Positions 34,227 through 44,364 are shown, counted from the first letter of the stretch. The stretch is 64,000 nucleotides of DNA from JAIBJN01 sp963699495 (GCA_963699495.1 CAVOUB010000005.1:558001-622000); one strand, 5' to 3'. Translations and numbers: made by a program. Notes: a model not told the origin generated them from the letters alone.

Positions 34227-35044
34227 TCATGGCTCGGGCCGCCCTCTCACGTCGGCTGCGGCGCCGCCGTCACCACGGGGCCTCGGCTCGAGAAGTCCCC
34301 GTCTGGCGGTGATGACCTCTTCGCGCTCGTCTCCCGCGGCCTCCTTCGACCAGGGCGGCGAGGTGACGCCGAGGCGGATGACGAGGTAGAGGTGGAGCGA
34401 TGATCAGGGCGATGAGGCCGCCCGGTAATGAGCAGCATGTGAATCGAGTAGAAGCGTGAGAGCGTCTCGGTGCCGATCTCCTGACCTCCGCGCAGGAAGT
34501 CGGAGATGAACGGGCCGAGGAAGGGCGCCGTCGCGTTCAGGTTGATACCGACGACGGTGGCCCAGTACGCGGTCTGGTCCCACGGGAGCAGATAGCCGGT
34601 GAAGCCCTCCAGCATCGCCAGCGCGAGGAGCATCACGCCGAGGAGCCAGTTGAGCTCGCGCGGGTACTTGTACGCGCCGAAGAGGAACACGCGGCCCATG
34701 TGCAGGAAGAGCAGGATGATGAAGACGCTCGCGCCCCAGCGGTGCATCCCGCGAACGAGCCAGCCGAGCGTGAGGTCGTTCGTGATGTACTGGATCGACG
34801 AGTACGCCTCGTTCGGCGACGGCTTGTAGTAGAAGGCCAGGACGACGCCGGTGACCGCCTGGACGATGAAGGCGGTGAGGGTGGCTGAGCCGAGCGTGTG
34901 GAACCAGTTCGTGTCGCGCGGGACCTTGCGGAAGAGGAAGTACTTCGTTGCGCCGACCAGCCCGGACCGCTCCTCGAGCCAGTCGAGCGGGATCATCACG
35001 AGGTGCAGGAGCCGGTGGTGAGGCTTGGTCTTCGCCTGTGCCAT
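34227..35044 (-). CDS. qcrB: Menaquinol:cytochrome c reductase cytochrome b6 subunit, frameshifted near its end
   Basis: This is a cytochrome b6-type subunit with four helices and two b hemes. Heme histidines are visible in LVRGMHRWGASVFIILLFLHMGRV (two) and RFYSIHMLL (one). After ITGRPHRPDH the frame is wrong. The family continuation GLIALII, then LHLYLVIRLGVTSPPWSKEA, is found in other frames near 34395-34425, giving a stop at 34227. Two small indels explain it. Without correction the fourth heme ligand (His of LHLYLV) would be lost, which is not credible for a working respiratory enzyme beside intact partners. Start ATG 35044. Confidence 0.85.
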
Positions 35045-35054
35045 CAGACCGTCC

Positions 35055-35988
35055 TCACGGCACGATCGGGTAGAAGTACTGCTCGGGCCCGTCCACGTGG
35101 ACGCCTGGGTCGGCGGCGCTGTACTTGATGATCACGGCGTCGGCGCCCTCGCCGTCGACCTCGCTCACGCTGTAGACGGCGCCGAGCCAGAGGCTCCCGT
35201 CGATGATCGAGAACTCGTAGCGGTCGAGCGCCCGCACCGGCGGGCCGGCGACGCGGTTCCCCTCGATGTCGTAGGCGCCGCCGTGGCACGGGCAGCCGTA
35301 GCCGGAGGGCTGGGTAGGCACGAGCTCGACCGGAAGCGTGGACGTCTTGACCTTGCGCGGCTCGCCGGGCGGGCCCTGCGGCTGCGTGGGGCAGCCGAGG
35401 TGGACGCACCGGTTCGAGAGGATCGAGAAGCTGGGGACGTTGTCCTTGAGCCCGTTGTAGCGGACGAACGCGGTGCGTCTCGACACCGTCCCGTCAATGG
35501 GACGCGACGTGAACGTCGCTATCTGCCACTCGACCCTCGGGGTAGTTGTCCAGCGGCCCCAGGTCGGCGGCGGGGTAGTCCTGACCGACGAACGCGGGCG
35601 CCACCGCGAAGCCGAGCACCGGCAGCGTGACGAGCCCGCCGATGACCGCGCCGAGCCCGAGCGTCGCACCTTCGAGGAATTTGTCGCGCCCGTAGCGGAC
35701 CTCCCCCTCGTCGCCCTCCTCGTCCGCCTCGGCTGCGGCGGGCGCCGGCGCCTCGACCGGCTCGGGCTCGCCCCGTACCTCCCGCGTGGCCTGGCGGATC
35801 CAGAGGAAGCCGAACACGACGGCGAGGACGACGCCGATCACCGTCAGCCACATGTTGATGATCAGGCCGAGCAGGATGAGCGCGACGGCTCCGGCGAAGG
35901 CGAACGGCCAGATCGTCGGCGACGGGAGGTGGGCCTCGGCGTCCTCGTGCTCGGGGGTCTCCCCCGGCCGCTCTAGCTCGTCGGCCAC
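35055..35988 (-). CDS. qcrA: Rieske iron-sulfur subunit QcrA, frameshifted
   Basis: The N-terminal part from GTG 35988 has an acidic start, two closely spaced helices (WPFAFAGAVALILLGLIINMWL, TVIGVVLAVVFGFLWI) and a third helix (GLGAVIGGLVTLPVLGFAV). The C-terminal part has the Rieske cluster motifs CVHLGC and CPCHGGAYD. The frames part near 35535 (DNYPEG, then EWQIATFTSRPIDG). Deleting one base restores continuity. The extra N-terminal helices resemble actinobacterial QcrA rather than Bacillus. AAGGGAG lies four bases before the GTG. Confidence 0.85.
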
Positions 35989-36008
35989 ACGGCTCCCTTC
36001 TCCCCGCT

Positions 36009-36026
36009 CTCGCTGTTACAAGCGAG
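36009..36026 (-). repeat. Hairpin in the qcrA leader
   Basis: A 6-bp inverted repeat CTCGCT / AGCGAG with a 6-base loop lies between the putative promoter and the ribosome site of qcrA. Confidence 0.4.
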
Positions 36027-36029
36027 GGC

Positions 36030-36059
36030 ATTCTTTCGTTGCGCGCTCATTCCTGTCAA
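36030..36059 (-). promoter_or_regulatory. Sigma70-like promoter of the qcrABC operon
   Basis: The -35 TTGACA (36059-36054), 18-base spacer and -10 AAGAAT (36035-36030) read on the minus strand, about 45 bases before the qcrA start. The -35 overlaps the stop codon of ubiD, so ubiD and qcr can be transcribed separately or in series. Confidence 0.6.
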
Positions 36060-37540
36060 CGACGTACCTTTTGCCTCAATACCTGGGAAATTCGGCCGTT
36101 CCCGGCGACCGGAGAACTGATGCCGTACTCCTCCCAGCGGCGGTCGACGGTGTCACGAACATCGGACGTCATCTCGATCCGCTCGGGCCACTCGCGCGCC
36201 CCCTCCTCCTGGAGCTTGTGCGTCGCGTCGATGCCGAGCTTACCGCCGTAGCAGGGCAGCACGGCCGCGTGGTCGAGCTGGTCGAGCGGGCCTTCGCTGA
36301 GGAGCACGTCTCGCTTGGGGTCGACGTTGGCACAGACCTGGAAGAAGACCTGCTCGTAGTCGTGCACGTCGACGAACTCGTCCACGACCACGACCGACTT
36401 GGAGAGGCTCAGCATCCCAAGGCCCCAGATCGCGTGCATGACCTTCTTCGCGTGCCCGGGAAACGCCTTGCGGATCGACACGATCACGCAGTTGTGGAAG
36501 GCCCCTGCGACCGGCAGGTCGTAGTCGACGATCTCCGGCACCGTCATGCGGATGGCCGGCAGGAAGATCCGCTCCGTCGCCTTCCCCAGCCAGGCGTCCT
36601 CCGCCGGCGGGATGCCCACGACGATGGATGGATAGATCGCATCGCGGCGCATGGTCATCGCGGTCAAGCGGAAGACCGGGAACGGCTCGGGCGGCGAGTA
36701 GTAGCCCGTGTGGTCCCCGAACGGCCCCTCCGTCCCCATGTCCCCGGCCTCGATCGTGCCCTCGAGCACGATCTCCGCGTTGGCGGGCACCTCGAGGTCG
36801 ATCGTCTTGCACTTGACCAGCTCGACCGCGTCGCCGCGCAGGAAGCCGGCGAGCATGAGCTCGTCGATGTGCTTCGGCAGCGGGGCGCTCGCCGAATAGG
36901 CGGTCACCGGGTCGAGCCCGAGGGCGACGGCAACCGGGATCGAGCCCTCGGCGGCCAGCCAGTCGGCGCGGCCGTCCTTGTGGATCTGCCAGTGCATGAA
37001 GGTCGAGCGCGAGTCGATCTTCTGCATCCGGTACATGCCGACGTTGCGGACGCCCGTGCGCGGGTCCTTCGTGATCACGGCCGGGAGCGTGATGAAGGGG
37101 GCCGGGTCACCGGGCCAGCAATGCTGGATCGGAAGGGCGTCGAGGTCGGGCTCGAGCACGAGCTCCTGGCACGCGCCGCGCGAGACCGCCTTCGGCATCG
37201 AGTCGGCGAGGCGCTTGAGCTTGCCGAGGCCCTTCACCTTCTCCACGAGCCCCTGCGGCGGCTGCATCTCGAGGACGTCCTCGAGCTTGCGCGCGACGTC
37301 GTCCAACGTCGGCTCGCCGAAGGCGAGGCAGGTGCGCCGCTCGGTCCCGAACTGGTTGATGAGGAGCGGCCGCTCCGAGCCCTTCACGTTCTTGAAGAGG
37401 AGGGCCGGGCCGCCGCTCTTGACGACGCGGTCGACGATCTCCGTCACCTCGAGGTACGGGTCGACCTCGGCCTCGACCTCCACCAGCTCGCCCTCCCGCT
37501 TGAGCAGGTCGATCCAGGAGCGAAGATCGGCGGCAGGCAC
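36056..37540 (-). CDS. ubiD: UbiD family decarboxylase (prenyl-FMN dependent)
   Basis: A 494-residue decarboxylase that uses UbiX-made prenylated FMN. It begins VPAADLRSWIDLLKREGELVEVEAEVDP and shows GTERRTCLAFGEPTLDDVARKL, the cofactor and metal segment MQKIDSRSTFMHWQIHKDGRADW, and EGPFGDHTGYYSPPEPFPVF with the catalytic Glu region. In futalosine organisms UbiD/UbiX act on late menaquinone precursors. Start GTG 37540 avoids the end of the deacetylase gene; a longer frame would run into it. Confidence 0.9.
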   Translation of the reverse strand: MPAADLRSWIDLLKREGELVEVEAEVDPYLEVTEIVDRVVKSGGPALLFKNVKGSERPLLINQFGTERRTCLAFGEPTLDDVARKLEDVLEMQPPQGLVEKVKGLGKLKRLADSMPKAVSRGACQELVLEPDLDALPIQHCWPGDPAPFITLPAVITKDPRTGVRNVGMYRMQKIDSRSTFMHWQIHKDGRADWLAAEGSIPVAVALGLDPVTAYSASAPLPKHIDELMLAGFLRGDAVELVKCKTIDLEVPANAEIVLEGTIEAGDMGTEGPFGDHTGYYSPPEPFPVFRLTAMTMRRDAIYPSIVVGIPPAEDAWLGKATERIFLPAIRMTVPEIVDYDLPVAGAFHNCVIVSIRKAFPGHAKKVMHAIWGLGMLSLSKSVVVVDEFVDVHDYEQVFFQVCANVDPKRDVLLSEGPLDQLDHAAVLPCYGGKLGIDATHKLQEEGAREWPERIEMTSDVRDTVDRRWEEYGISSPVAGNGRISQVLRQKVRR

Positions 37541-37550
37541 CGGCCCGAGT

Positions 37551-38681
37551 CTATCCGCCCGCGCCCTCCAGCTTCGCGGCAAAGCCGGCCACCGTATCCC
37601 CGCCGCTCACCGTGATCCGGTCGAGCTCGAACCGCTCCCCGATCCAGGCCAGGCCGTACTCGGTGGTCGTCGCCCCCAGGTAGCCGGCACGGCGGACGGC
37701 CGCGACGACCCGCGAGTCGTAGGCGCCCACCGGATACGCGACGAAGTTGACCGGGACGCCGAACCTCCGCTGCAGCGTGCGCCGCGCGCCGGCGAGCTCG
37801 GCGCGAAGGCGGGCGGAGTCGAGGCCGGTGAGGAGGGGATGCGTGACCGTGTGGGCGTCGAGCTCCCAGCCGGCTGCGATCAGCCTGCGGACTCGGCGAG
37901 GAGAGAGGGCGAGGCCTCCCCTGCCGATGTGGCTCAGCGTGAGGTTCAGCGTCCCGGCCCAGCCGAGGCGGGCGAGGATCGGCAGCGCGCGCGTGGAGTG
38001 GCTCCGGAAGCCGTCGTCGAAGGAGACCACCACCGGCTTGCGGGGCAGCGCGGCGCCGTGCCAGTAGTCGTATGCCTCCTGGAGGGTGACCACCTCGTAG
38101 CCGTGTGCCGCGAGATACCGCATCTGTTCCGCGAACCTCGCCGGAGACACCCAGAGGTGCGGATTCGGCGTCTCCGGCCGAGGAGCCTCGATCACGTGGT
38201 AGAGAAGGATCGGAACGCGCCGGTCGTGTCGGCGTTCGACCTTCTCCGTACAGCCGGAGCGTGAGTCCCCGGCGTCGGCGCGACACGTGTCGGCGCCCTG
38301 GCCGCCGTCGAGGCGGTCGTACGGCTGGCCGTCCTTCTCCTCGAGGACGTCGTCTCCCGGGCCGCCGCGGAGCGTGTCCGGTCCGCCTGAGCCGCCGCTC
38401 AGGACGTCGGCGCCGGGCCCTCCGCAGAGAACGTCCTTCCCGCTCGTCCCGCGCAGCCGATCGTCGCCCTCCGTCCCTGAGATCGTGCAGGTCGAGCCGT
38501 AGGCCGGCGGCGAGCGGCCGACGCTGCGGACGGTCGCCGAGGTTCCCTCCGGGGGCCGCGGCCGAGGAGCTCGCGACGCCTCTCTCGGCCGAGGCGGCGC
38601 CGCGGCCGGGTCACCCCCCGCGGCGCCGAGCGGAACCGCGACCAGGACCACCACGAGGAGGAGGAGCTCGGCGAGCAGCAG
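37551..38681 (-). CDS. Secreted polysaccharide deacetylase with N-terminal RTX calcium-binding repeats
   Basis: An exported protein of about 376 residues. After a hydrophobic signal (LLLVVVLVAVPLGAAGG) there is an RTX block of GGxGxDxLxGG units (CGGPGADVLSGGSGGPDTLRGGPGDDVL, then LDGGQGADTC). A NodB-type deacetylase domain follows: ILLYHVI, VVSFDDGFRSHS and DAHTVTHP. GTG 38654 cuts the signal. CTG 38681 has AGGAGG at six bases spacing and keeps the helix, so I use CTG. The enzyme removes acetyl groups from surface glycan. Confidence 0.75.
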   Translation of the reverse strand: MLLAELLLLVVVLVAVPLGAAGGDPAAAPPRPREASRAPRPRPPEGTSATVRSVGRSPPAYGSTCTISGTEGDDRLRGTSGKDVLCGGPGADVLSGGSGGPDTLRGGPGDDVLEEKDGQPYDRLDGGQGADTCRADAGDSRSGCTEKVERRHDRRVPILLYHVIEAPRPETPNPHLWVSPARFAEQMRYLAAHGYEVVTLQEAYDYWHGAALPRKPVVVSFDDGFRSHSTRALPILARLGWAGTLNLTLSHIGRGGLALSPRRVRRLIAAGWELDAHTVTHPLLTGLDSARLRAELAGARRTLQRRFGVPVNFVAYPVGAYDSRVVAAVRRAGYLGATTTEYGLAWIGERFELDRITVSGGDTVAGFAAKLEGAGG

Positions 38682-38797
38682 CCCGCTCCTCCTGCGCCCG
38701 CGAAATCGACCGCCGATAGGAGCCGTGCAGCGAGTCTAGGGCCGAGGCCCCCTCGTGACAAGAGGCACGTCCGACCACGAGCCTGGCCGGCGGGCGT

Positions 38798-38965
38798 CTA
38801 GTGGCCGCGGCCGCGGCGGTGGCTCACCCAGCGGCTGAACTGGCCGAGCGCGATCACGCTGCAGAAGATGAGCCCCACGATCAGCATCGCGATGATGACG
38901 TCGCGACCCTCTTCCGCCGTAGACTTCTCGGCGGCGAGGACGAGGGCGGTCAGCGAGGCGCTCAT
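38798..38965 (-). CDS. Small membrane protein, 55 residues
   Basis: ATG 38965 to TAG encodes a short acidic start (SASLTALVLAAEKSTAEEGRD), one transmembrane helix (VIIAMLIVGLIFCSVIAL) and a basic tail (GQFSRWVSHRRGRGH). Negative outside and positive inside is a clean single-pass layout. I do not recognise a named family. It is the last gene of the hemB-hemL run, 12 bases after the 182-residue protein. Confidence 0.65.
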   Translation of the reverse strand: MSASLTALVLAAEKSTAEEGRDVIIAMLIVGLIFCSVIALGQFSRWVSHRRGRGH

Positions 38966-38977
38966 CGCAGCGGGATC

Positions 38978-39526
38978 TTAGTCCACCCGTTCGGCGTGCA
39001 GGGCGAGGGCGTGCGCAACCGCCTCGGGCCCCGCCTCGAGCTCGGCCACCGCGAGGAGAGGCGAGGGGTCACGGTGGAGACGCAGCGCCGCCCGCGCGGC
39101 CTCGAGGCGCCCGTCCCCGGCCCCGAGCAGCGCGACCGTCCCCGCCCAGGCCGCGCCGTCACCGTCCCGCCCCTCCGCACGGAGCTGCGCACACAGGGAG
39201 ATGAGCTCGGCGAGGTCGACGACGACCGCCACCTCTCCGTGCGCGGCCACCCGCACGAGCCCGTGGGCGTAGAGGTAGTCGCCCAGCAGAATCGCGGTGT
39301 CCGAGTCGGTAGGCGCGAAGAGCCGGGGCCGGCCGTAGTGGAGCAGATAGCCCTCGTAGATCGACTCGAGCCCGAGCGCGAAGGCGCCTCCCGCGAGAGC
39401 GGAGTAGACGGGCGTCTCGTCGCGCTCGCCGTCGGGCCGGAGCGCGGCCGCCCAGAGGGTGCTCTCGCGCCCCGCCTCGTCGGCGATGGTGTCCCAGATG
39501 CCCAGGTCAGCCGCCGAAGAGCTCAC
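38978..39526 (-). CDS. Hypothetical helical protein next to hemL
   Basis: A 182-residue protein from GTG 39526, all-helical and rich in Ala/Leu. It has YSALAGGAFALGLESIYEGYLLHYGRPRLF, ILLGDYLYAHGLVRVAAHGEVAVVVDLAELISLCAQLRAEG and RLEAARAALRLHRDPSPLLA. The GDYLYAHGLV segment resembles GDYLFARAFSELA of the polyprenyl synthase at 31087, but both Asp-rich motifs are absent. It may be a non-catalytic relative of the isoprenoid-synthase fold; this is inference. It overlaps the hemL 3' end by 20 bases. Confidence 0.6.
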   Translation of the reverse strand: MSSSAADLGIWDTIADEAGRESTLWAAALRPDGERDETPVYSALAGGAFALGLESIYEGYLLHYGRPRLFAPTDSDTAILLGDYLYAHGLVRVAAHGEVAVVVDLAELISLCAQLRAEGRDGDGAAWAGTVALLGAGDGRLEAARAALRLHRDPSPLLAVAELEAGPEAVAHALALHAERVD

Positions 39527-40771
39527 GCGCCGCCTCCACGGTCGAGTCGACCTCCGCCTCGCCGTGCGCCGTCGAGACGAAGAGCGCCTCGAACTGCGAC
39601 GGCGCGACGTAGACGCCTCTCGCGAGCAGATGCCGGAACCACGTCCCGTACCGGGCCGTGTCGCTCTCTGCGGCATCCTCGAAGCTCCGCACCGGCCCGT
39701 CGCGGAAGAAGAGCGTCGCCATGGCCCCGACCCGCTGGACGCAGATCGCCTCGTCGCCGGCCGCCTCGCGGAGGCCCGCCTCGAGGCTCGCGCCGGTTGC
39801 CTCGAGCCGTTCGTAGACGGAGGGGTCGCGCAGGCGCCGCAGGGCGACGAGAGCGGCCGCAGTAGCAAGCGGGTTTCCGGAGAGCGTCCCGGCCTGGTAG
39901 ACGGGCCCGACCGGAGCCAGCTCGTCCATCATCTCCGCCCGGCCGCCGAAGGCGGCGAGCGGGAGCCCGCCGCCGGCGATCTTGCCGAGGACGGTGAGGT
40001 CCGGTGTGACCCCGTAGAGCTCCTGCGCGCCCCCGCGCGCCACGCGGAAGCCGGTGATGACCTCGTCGAAGACGAGCAGCGCGCCGGCGGCGTCGGAGAG
40101 CGCGCGGAGTGCCTCGAGGAAGCCGGGCTCCGGAGGGACGACGCCCATGTTCCCGGCGACGGGCTCGACGACGATCGCAGCGAGGTCGTCACGGTGGCGC
40201 TCGACTGCGGCCGTCACCCCGTCGACGTCGTTGTAGGCACAGACGACCGTGTCCGCCGCCGCTCCCGGCGGGACGCCCGGCGACGACGGGATCCCGAGAG
40301 TCGCGAGGCCGGAGCCGGCCGCCGCCAGCAGCGCGTCGGCGTGGCCGTGGTAGCAGCCGGAGAACTTGAGGATACGGTTGCGGCCCGTGACCCCTCTCGC
40401 GAGGCGGAGCGCGCTCATCGCCGCCTCGGTCCCCGAGGAGACGAGGCGCACCTTCTCCACCGAGGGCACGGCGTCGACGAGCTCCTCCGCAAGCACGACC
40501 TCGCGCTCCGTCGGCGCGCCGAAGGTCGTCCCGTCCGCAGCTGCGTGCTGAACGGCCTCGACGATCTCCGGGTCGGCGTGCCCGAAGACGAGCGGCCCCC
40601 AGGACATGACCCAGTCGACGTAGCGGTTCCCGTCGGCGTCCCAGAGATACGGGCCCTCGCCGCGCGCGGCGAAGAACGGCTCACCGGCCCCGACGGCGCC
40701 CCAGGCGCGCACGGGCGAGTTGACCCCTCCCGGGATCACCTTGGCCGCACGCTGGAAGAGCCCGCTCGCCG

Positions 40772-40781
<10 letters not shown>
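39507..40781 (-). CDS. hemL: Glutamate-1-semialdehyde 2,1-aminomutase
   Basis: A 424-residue PLP enzyme of the C5 heme route that makes 5-aminolevulinate. It shows AAKVIPGGVNSPVRAWGAVG, the PLP-lysine motif VLGKIAGGGLPLAAFGGR, VFDEVITGFRVARGGAQELYGVTPDL and GTLSGNPLATAAALVALR. Start GTG 40781 overlaps the hemB end by 10 bases. With hemB directly upstream, two consecutive pathway steps are co-expressed. Confidence 0.94.
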
Positions 40782-41743
<962 letters not shown>

Positions 41744-41804
41744 GTCGCCGGAATCTTCGCACGCGCGGGGCGCGTGGCGCCCGCCGCGGCGGGCGGACAG
41801 GCCT

Positions 41805-42728
41805 CTACGCGATCGTCAGGCCGAGCTTGCCCTGTGTGTGGGTCGCCGGCAATGCCTGGAGCGCCTCGCCTGCCTGCTCGAGCCGGTAGCTGCGCTGGAT
41901 CGGAACCCGAAGCGTGCCCGCGTCGAGAAGCTCGGCGAGGCGCTCCAGGTTCGCGGGCGTGGGCTCCGCCATGACGTTGAACCGTCCCGGCCCCTCCCCG
42001 GCGGCGCCGAGCGGAGAGGCAAGCCGGCCGCCGTCGGCGAGAAGCGAGCTGTCGGGGGTCGGCGAGACGGTATCCAGGATGACGTCGACGCCCTCGGGAT
42101 GGGCCTCCCGGACCGCCGCGGCGACGTCCGCGTTGCGGTCGACGAGCTCGCTGACGCCGAGGCCGCGCAGGAAGTCGTGGTCTTCCGGAAGCGCAGGGGC
42201 GATCACGTTCGCGCCCGCCCCGGCGGCAAGCTGGACGAAGAAGCTCCCGACGCCGCCGCTGGCTCCGACGACGAGCACGGTCTCGCCCTCGCTAGGCGCG
42301 AGCGCGGCGAAGGCGGCCAGCGCGGTGATGCCTGCAAGCGGCGCGGCTCCGGCGTGCGCGAAGTCCAGGCTGCGCGGCTTGGCCGCGGCGAAGTTGTCCT
42401 CGGGGACGGTGATCAGCTCCGCCCAGCTCCCGTCGTGCACGCTCGGGTTGGCGTGGAGAAGGAAGCCGAAGACCTCCTCACCGACCCGGTACCGGCCGGC
42501 GCCGGGACCGACCTGCTCGACTACGCCCGCGAAGTCGCGCCCGAGGATGACGGGGAAGTCGTGCTCGGCCATGTCCTTCAGCGCACCGGCCGCGATGAAG
42601 ATGTCGACGGGGTTGACCGAGGAGGCGTGCACGCGTACGCGCAGCTCGTTGGCGCGCGGCTCAGGCTCCGGGAGGTCGTCTCGCAGGGCGGGCTGGGCGT
42701 CGAAGCTCTCGAGGGTGAAGGCTCGCAT
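41805..42728 (-). CDS. NADP-dependent quinone oxidoreductase-like MDR protein
   Basis: A 307-residue zinc-independent medium-chain dehydrogenase: MRAFTLESFDAQPALRDDLPEPEP, VHASSVNPVDIFIAAGAL, GRDFAGVVEQVGPG, cofactor loop VLVVGASGGVGSFFVQLA. No zinc ligands are seen, which points to the quinone-reductase (QOR) group. It is divergent from a MarR regulator across 62 bp, the usual layout for an oxidative or electrophile response pair. Confidence 0.85.
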   Translation of the reverse strand: MRAFTLESFDAQPALRDDLPEPEPRANELRVRVHASSVNPVDIFIAAGALKDMAEHDFPVILGRDFAGVVEQVGPGAGRYRVGEEVFGFLLHANPSVHDGSWAELITVPEDNFAAAKPRSLDFAHAGAAPLAGITALAAFAALAPSEGETVLVVGASGGVGSFFVQLAAGAGANVIAPALPEDHDFLRGLGVSELVDRNADVAAAVREAHPEGVDVILDTVSPTPDSSLLADGGRLASPLGAAGEGPGRFNVMAEPTPANLERLAELLDAGTLRVPIQRSYRLEQAGEALQALPATHTQGKLGLTIA

Positions 42729-42790
42729 GCTGTCCTTTCGCTCTGGGTCGTGGGATATCGTATAGCTCCATCCATGATCGATGCTCCTCA

Positions 42791-43273
42791 ATGACAGAGC
42801 GAAGCAGCGTGCTCGCGGAGCGCCTGGCGAGCCCGGGCCTGCTCCTCGCCCTCCTCGGCCAGGACGCCATGCGCCGATTGCGGGCAGCCCACACGGCCGT
42901 CGACATGACGCCGCGCCAGTTCCAGGTGCTCGGGCTCCTGCACGACAACGGCCCGATGGGCCAGCGCGAGCTCGGGGAGACGATGGGCATCGACCCAAGC
43001 GTCCTGGTCACGATGCTCAACCCGCTCGAGGAGCGGGGCTGCGTCACGCGGCGACGAGACGCGGCCGACCGGCGCCGCCACATCGTCGTCCTCACCGAAA
43101 CAGGGACGAGGCAACTGGGCGCGGCGGCTCGTGCCCAGCGGGACGCCGAGGATGCCTTCTTCGCCGGGCTCGAGGGCGACCAGCGAGCGCAGTTGCAACA
43201 GGCGCTCCTCGCTCTCTGGGAGAGCAAGGGCCGCGACCTTTGCAAGGAACCGGCGCCGCCGGCAGCACCCTGA
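42791..43273 (+). CDS. MarR-family transcriptional regulator
   Basis: A 160-residue winged-helix protein: VDMTPRQFQVLGLLHDNGPMGQRELGETMGIDPSVLVTMLNPLEERGCVTRRRDAADRRRHIVVLTETG, the full MarR DNA-binding module at about 38-100. The ligand is unknown. The divergent gene encodes an oxidoreductase, its likely target. The 62-bp spacer has AT-rich GATATCGTATAG but no clean palindrome that I can call an operator. Confidence 0.88.
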   Translation: MTERSSVLAERLASPGLLLALLGQDAMRRLRAAHTAVDMTPRQFQVLGLLHDNGPMGQRELGETMGIDPSVLVTMLNPLEERGCVTRRRDAADRRRHIVVLTETGTRQLGAAARAQRDAEDAFFAGLEGDQRAQLQQALLALWESKGRDLCKEPAPPAAP

Positions 43274-43333
43274 ACGGGTCGTCCGCCGCCCCTGGCAAGG
43301 TGGGCGCACGGCGAGCACGCCGCGAGGCCAGCG

Positions 43334-44350
43334 ATGCCGGTGGGGTTCCGAGTTTACGACCAGGAGCACGAAGTCCCTGCACAGCGCGGGAACGTCGTTG
43401 ACCTCTGGGGCGTCGAGGAAGACTGGGAGTTCCCGATCCAGGGCGCGCTGGCACTCCAGCCGGAGCCTCTCGAGCCCGAGGACGAGAGCCCTGTCGCGGC
43501 GGAGAGACGCCCGTTCGGTTTGAAAGAGCTAGCCTCGTTGGTTACCGTGGCGCGGATGGCAGTCACCGAAGCCCCCGGCTTCGCCGCGCGCGCGAGGCAG
43601 CGTCAGCGTGACGAGGCCCGGGCGAAGGCCCGCCGGGCGCGTCGCACCGCGGCGCTCGTGGTCGTCGCCTGCGGCTGTCTGGTCGCCCTTCTGCTCACGG
43701 CCTTCGGCCGAGGCGGAGACGCCACGGTGACCGTCACCGGCCCGGCTCCCGCTTCGCGCCTCCTGCCTGCGGGGCCGCCGAGGCCGCAGATCGTGGCCAT
43801 GCAGAATTCGCTCCGGATCCAGCTTCCGGTGAACCAGAGCCGGGTGACGGCGATCGGCTACCACGCGAGCGGCAGCCAGGCGCTCCCGCTCGAGCCGGTG
43901 GGCACGCAGGCCAACGCCGGCCTGGCGGAGCGGCTCTTCCGCAGGCTCTTCGGCACCAGCGGCTCCGAGGTGCGCTACTACATGCTCGAGGGCGGAGTTG
44001 GCGCCGGAACAGGCGGCCTCGACGTCGGCGCTCCTGTGAACACGGACGTCTACGCGCCCGTCGACGGCAGCGTCATCGCCATCACCGACAACATCGTCAA
44101 CGGGAAGGCGTACGGCGTTCGGATCGACATCCAGCCGTCCGGCTCGGCCGGGGTCGTCGTCACGCTCTGGAACCTCCGGCCCGACCCGGCGCTGACGGTC
44201 GGCTCGACGGTCTCCTCCGCCAAGACCAAGGTCGGGCGGATCATCGACCTCTCAGAGGTGGAGCGGGCCGGGCTCGCCCGCTACACCCAGGACAACGGCC
44301 AGCACGTGCACATCGAGGTGCATCCGGCCACGGCCCTGACGAGCCCCTAG
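43334..44350 (+). CDS. Membrane-anchored protein with degenerate M23-like domain
   Basis: A 338-residue protein: cytoplasmic N-part (1-95) with a basic stretch ARARQRQRDEARAKARRARR, one helix (TAALVVVACGCLVALLLTAF), then an extracellular domain (about 200-338). That domain has the LytM/M23 layout GGLDVGAPVNTDVYAPVDGSVIAITDN and HVHIEVHPA. M23 peptidases bind zinc through H-x(n)-D and H-x-H. Here the first His is missing (GGLDVG), so catalysis is doubtful and a peptidoglycan-binding or regulatory role is more likely. It ends just before the YmdB-like gene. Confidence 0.7.
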   Translation: MPVGFRVYDQEHEVPAQRGNVVDLWGVEEDWEFPIQGALALQPEPLEPEDESPVAAERRPFGLKELASLVTVARMAVTEAPGFAARARQRQRDEARAKARRARRTAALVVVACGCLVALLLTAFGRGGDATVTVTGPAPASRLLPAGPPRPQIVAMQNSLRIQLPVNQSRVTAIGYHASGSQALPLEPVGTQANAGLAERLFRRLFGTSGSEVRYYMLEGGVGAGTGGLDVGAPVNTDVYAPVDGSVIAITDNIVNGKAYGVRIDIQPSGSAGVVVTLWNLRPDPALTVGSTVSSAKTKVGRIIDLSEVERAGLARYTQDNGQHVHIEVHPATALTSP

Positions 44351-44364
44351 ATCGGCAACACCCG

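Noticed and set aside
39507..39868. Longer start for the 182-residue protein
   Set aside because: The added residues are a Ser/Arg-rich shadow of hemL; the GTG at 39526 gives the natural short overlap.
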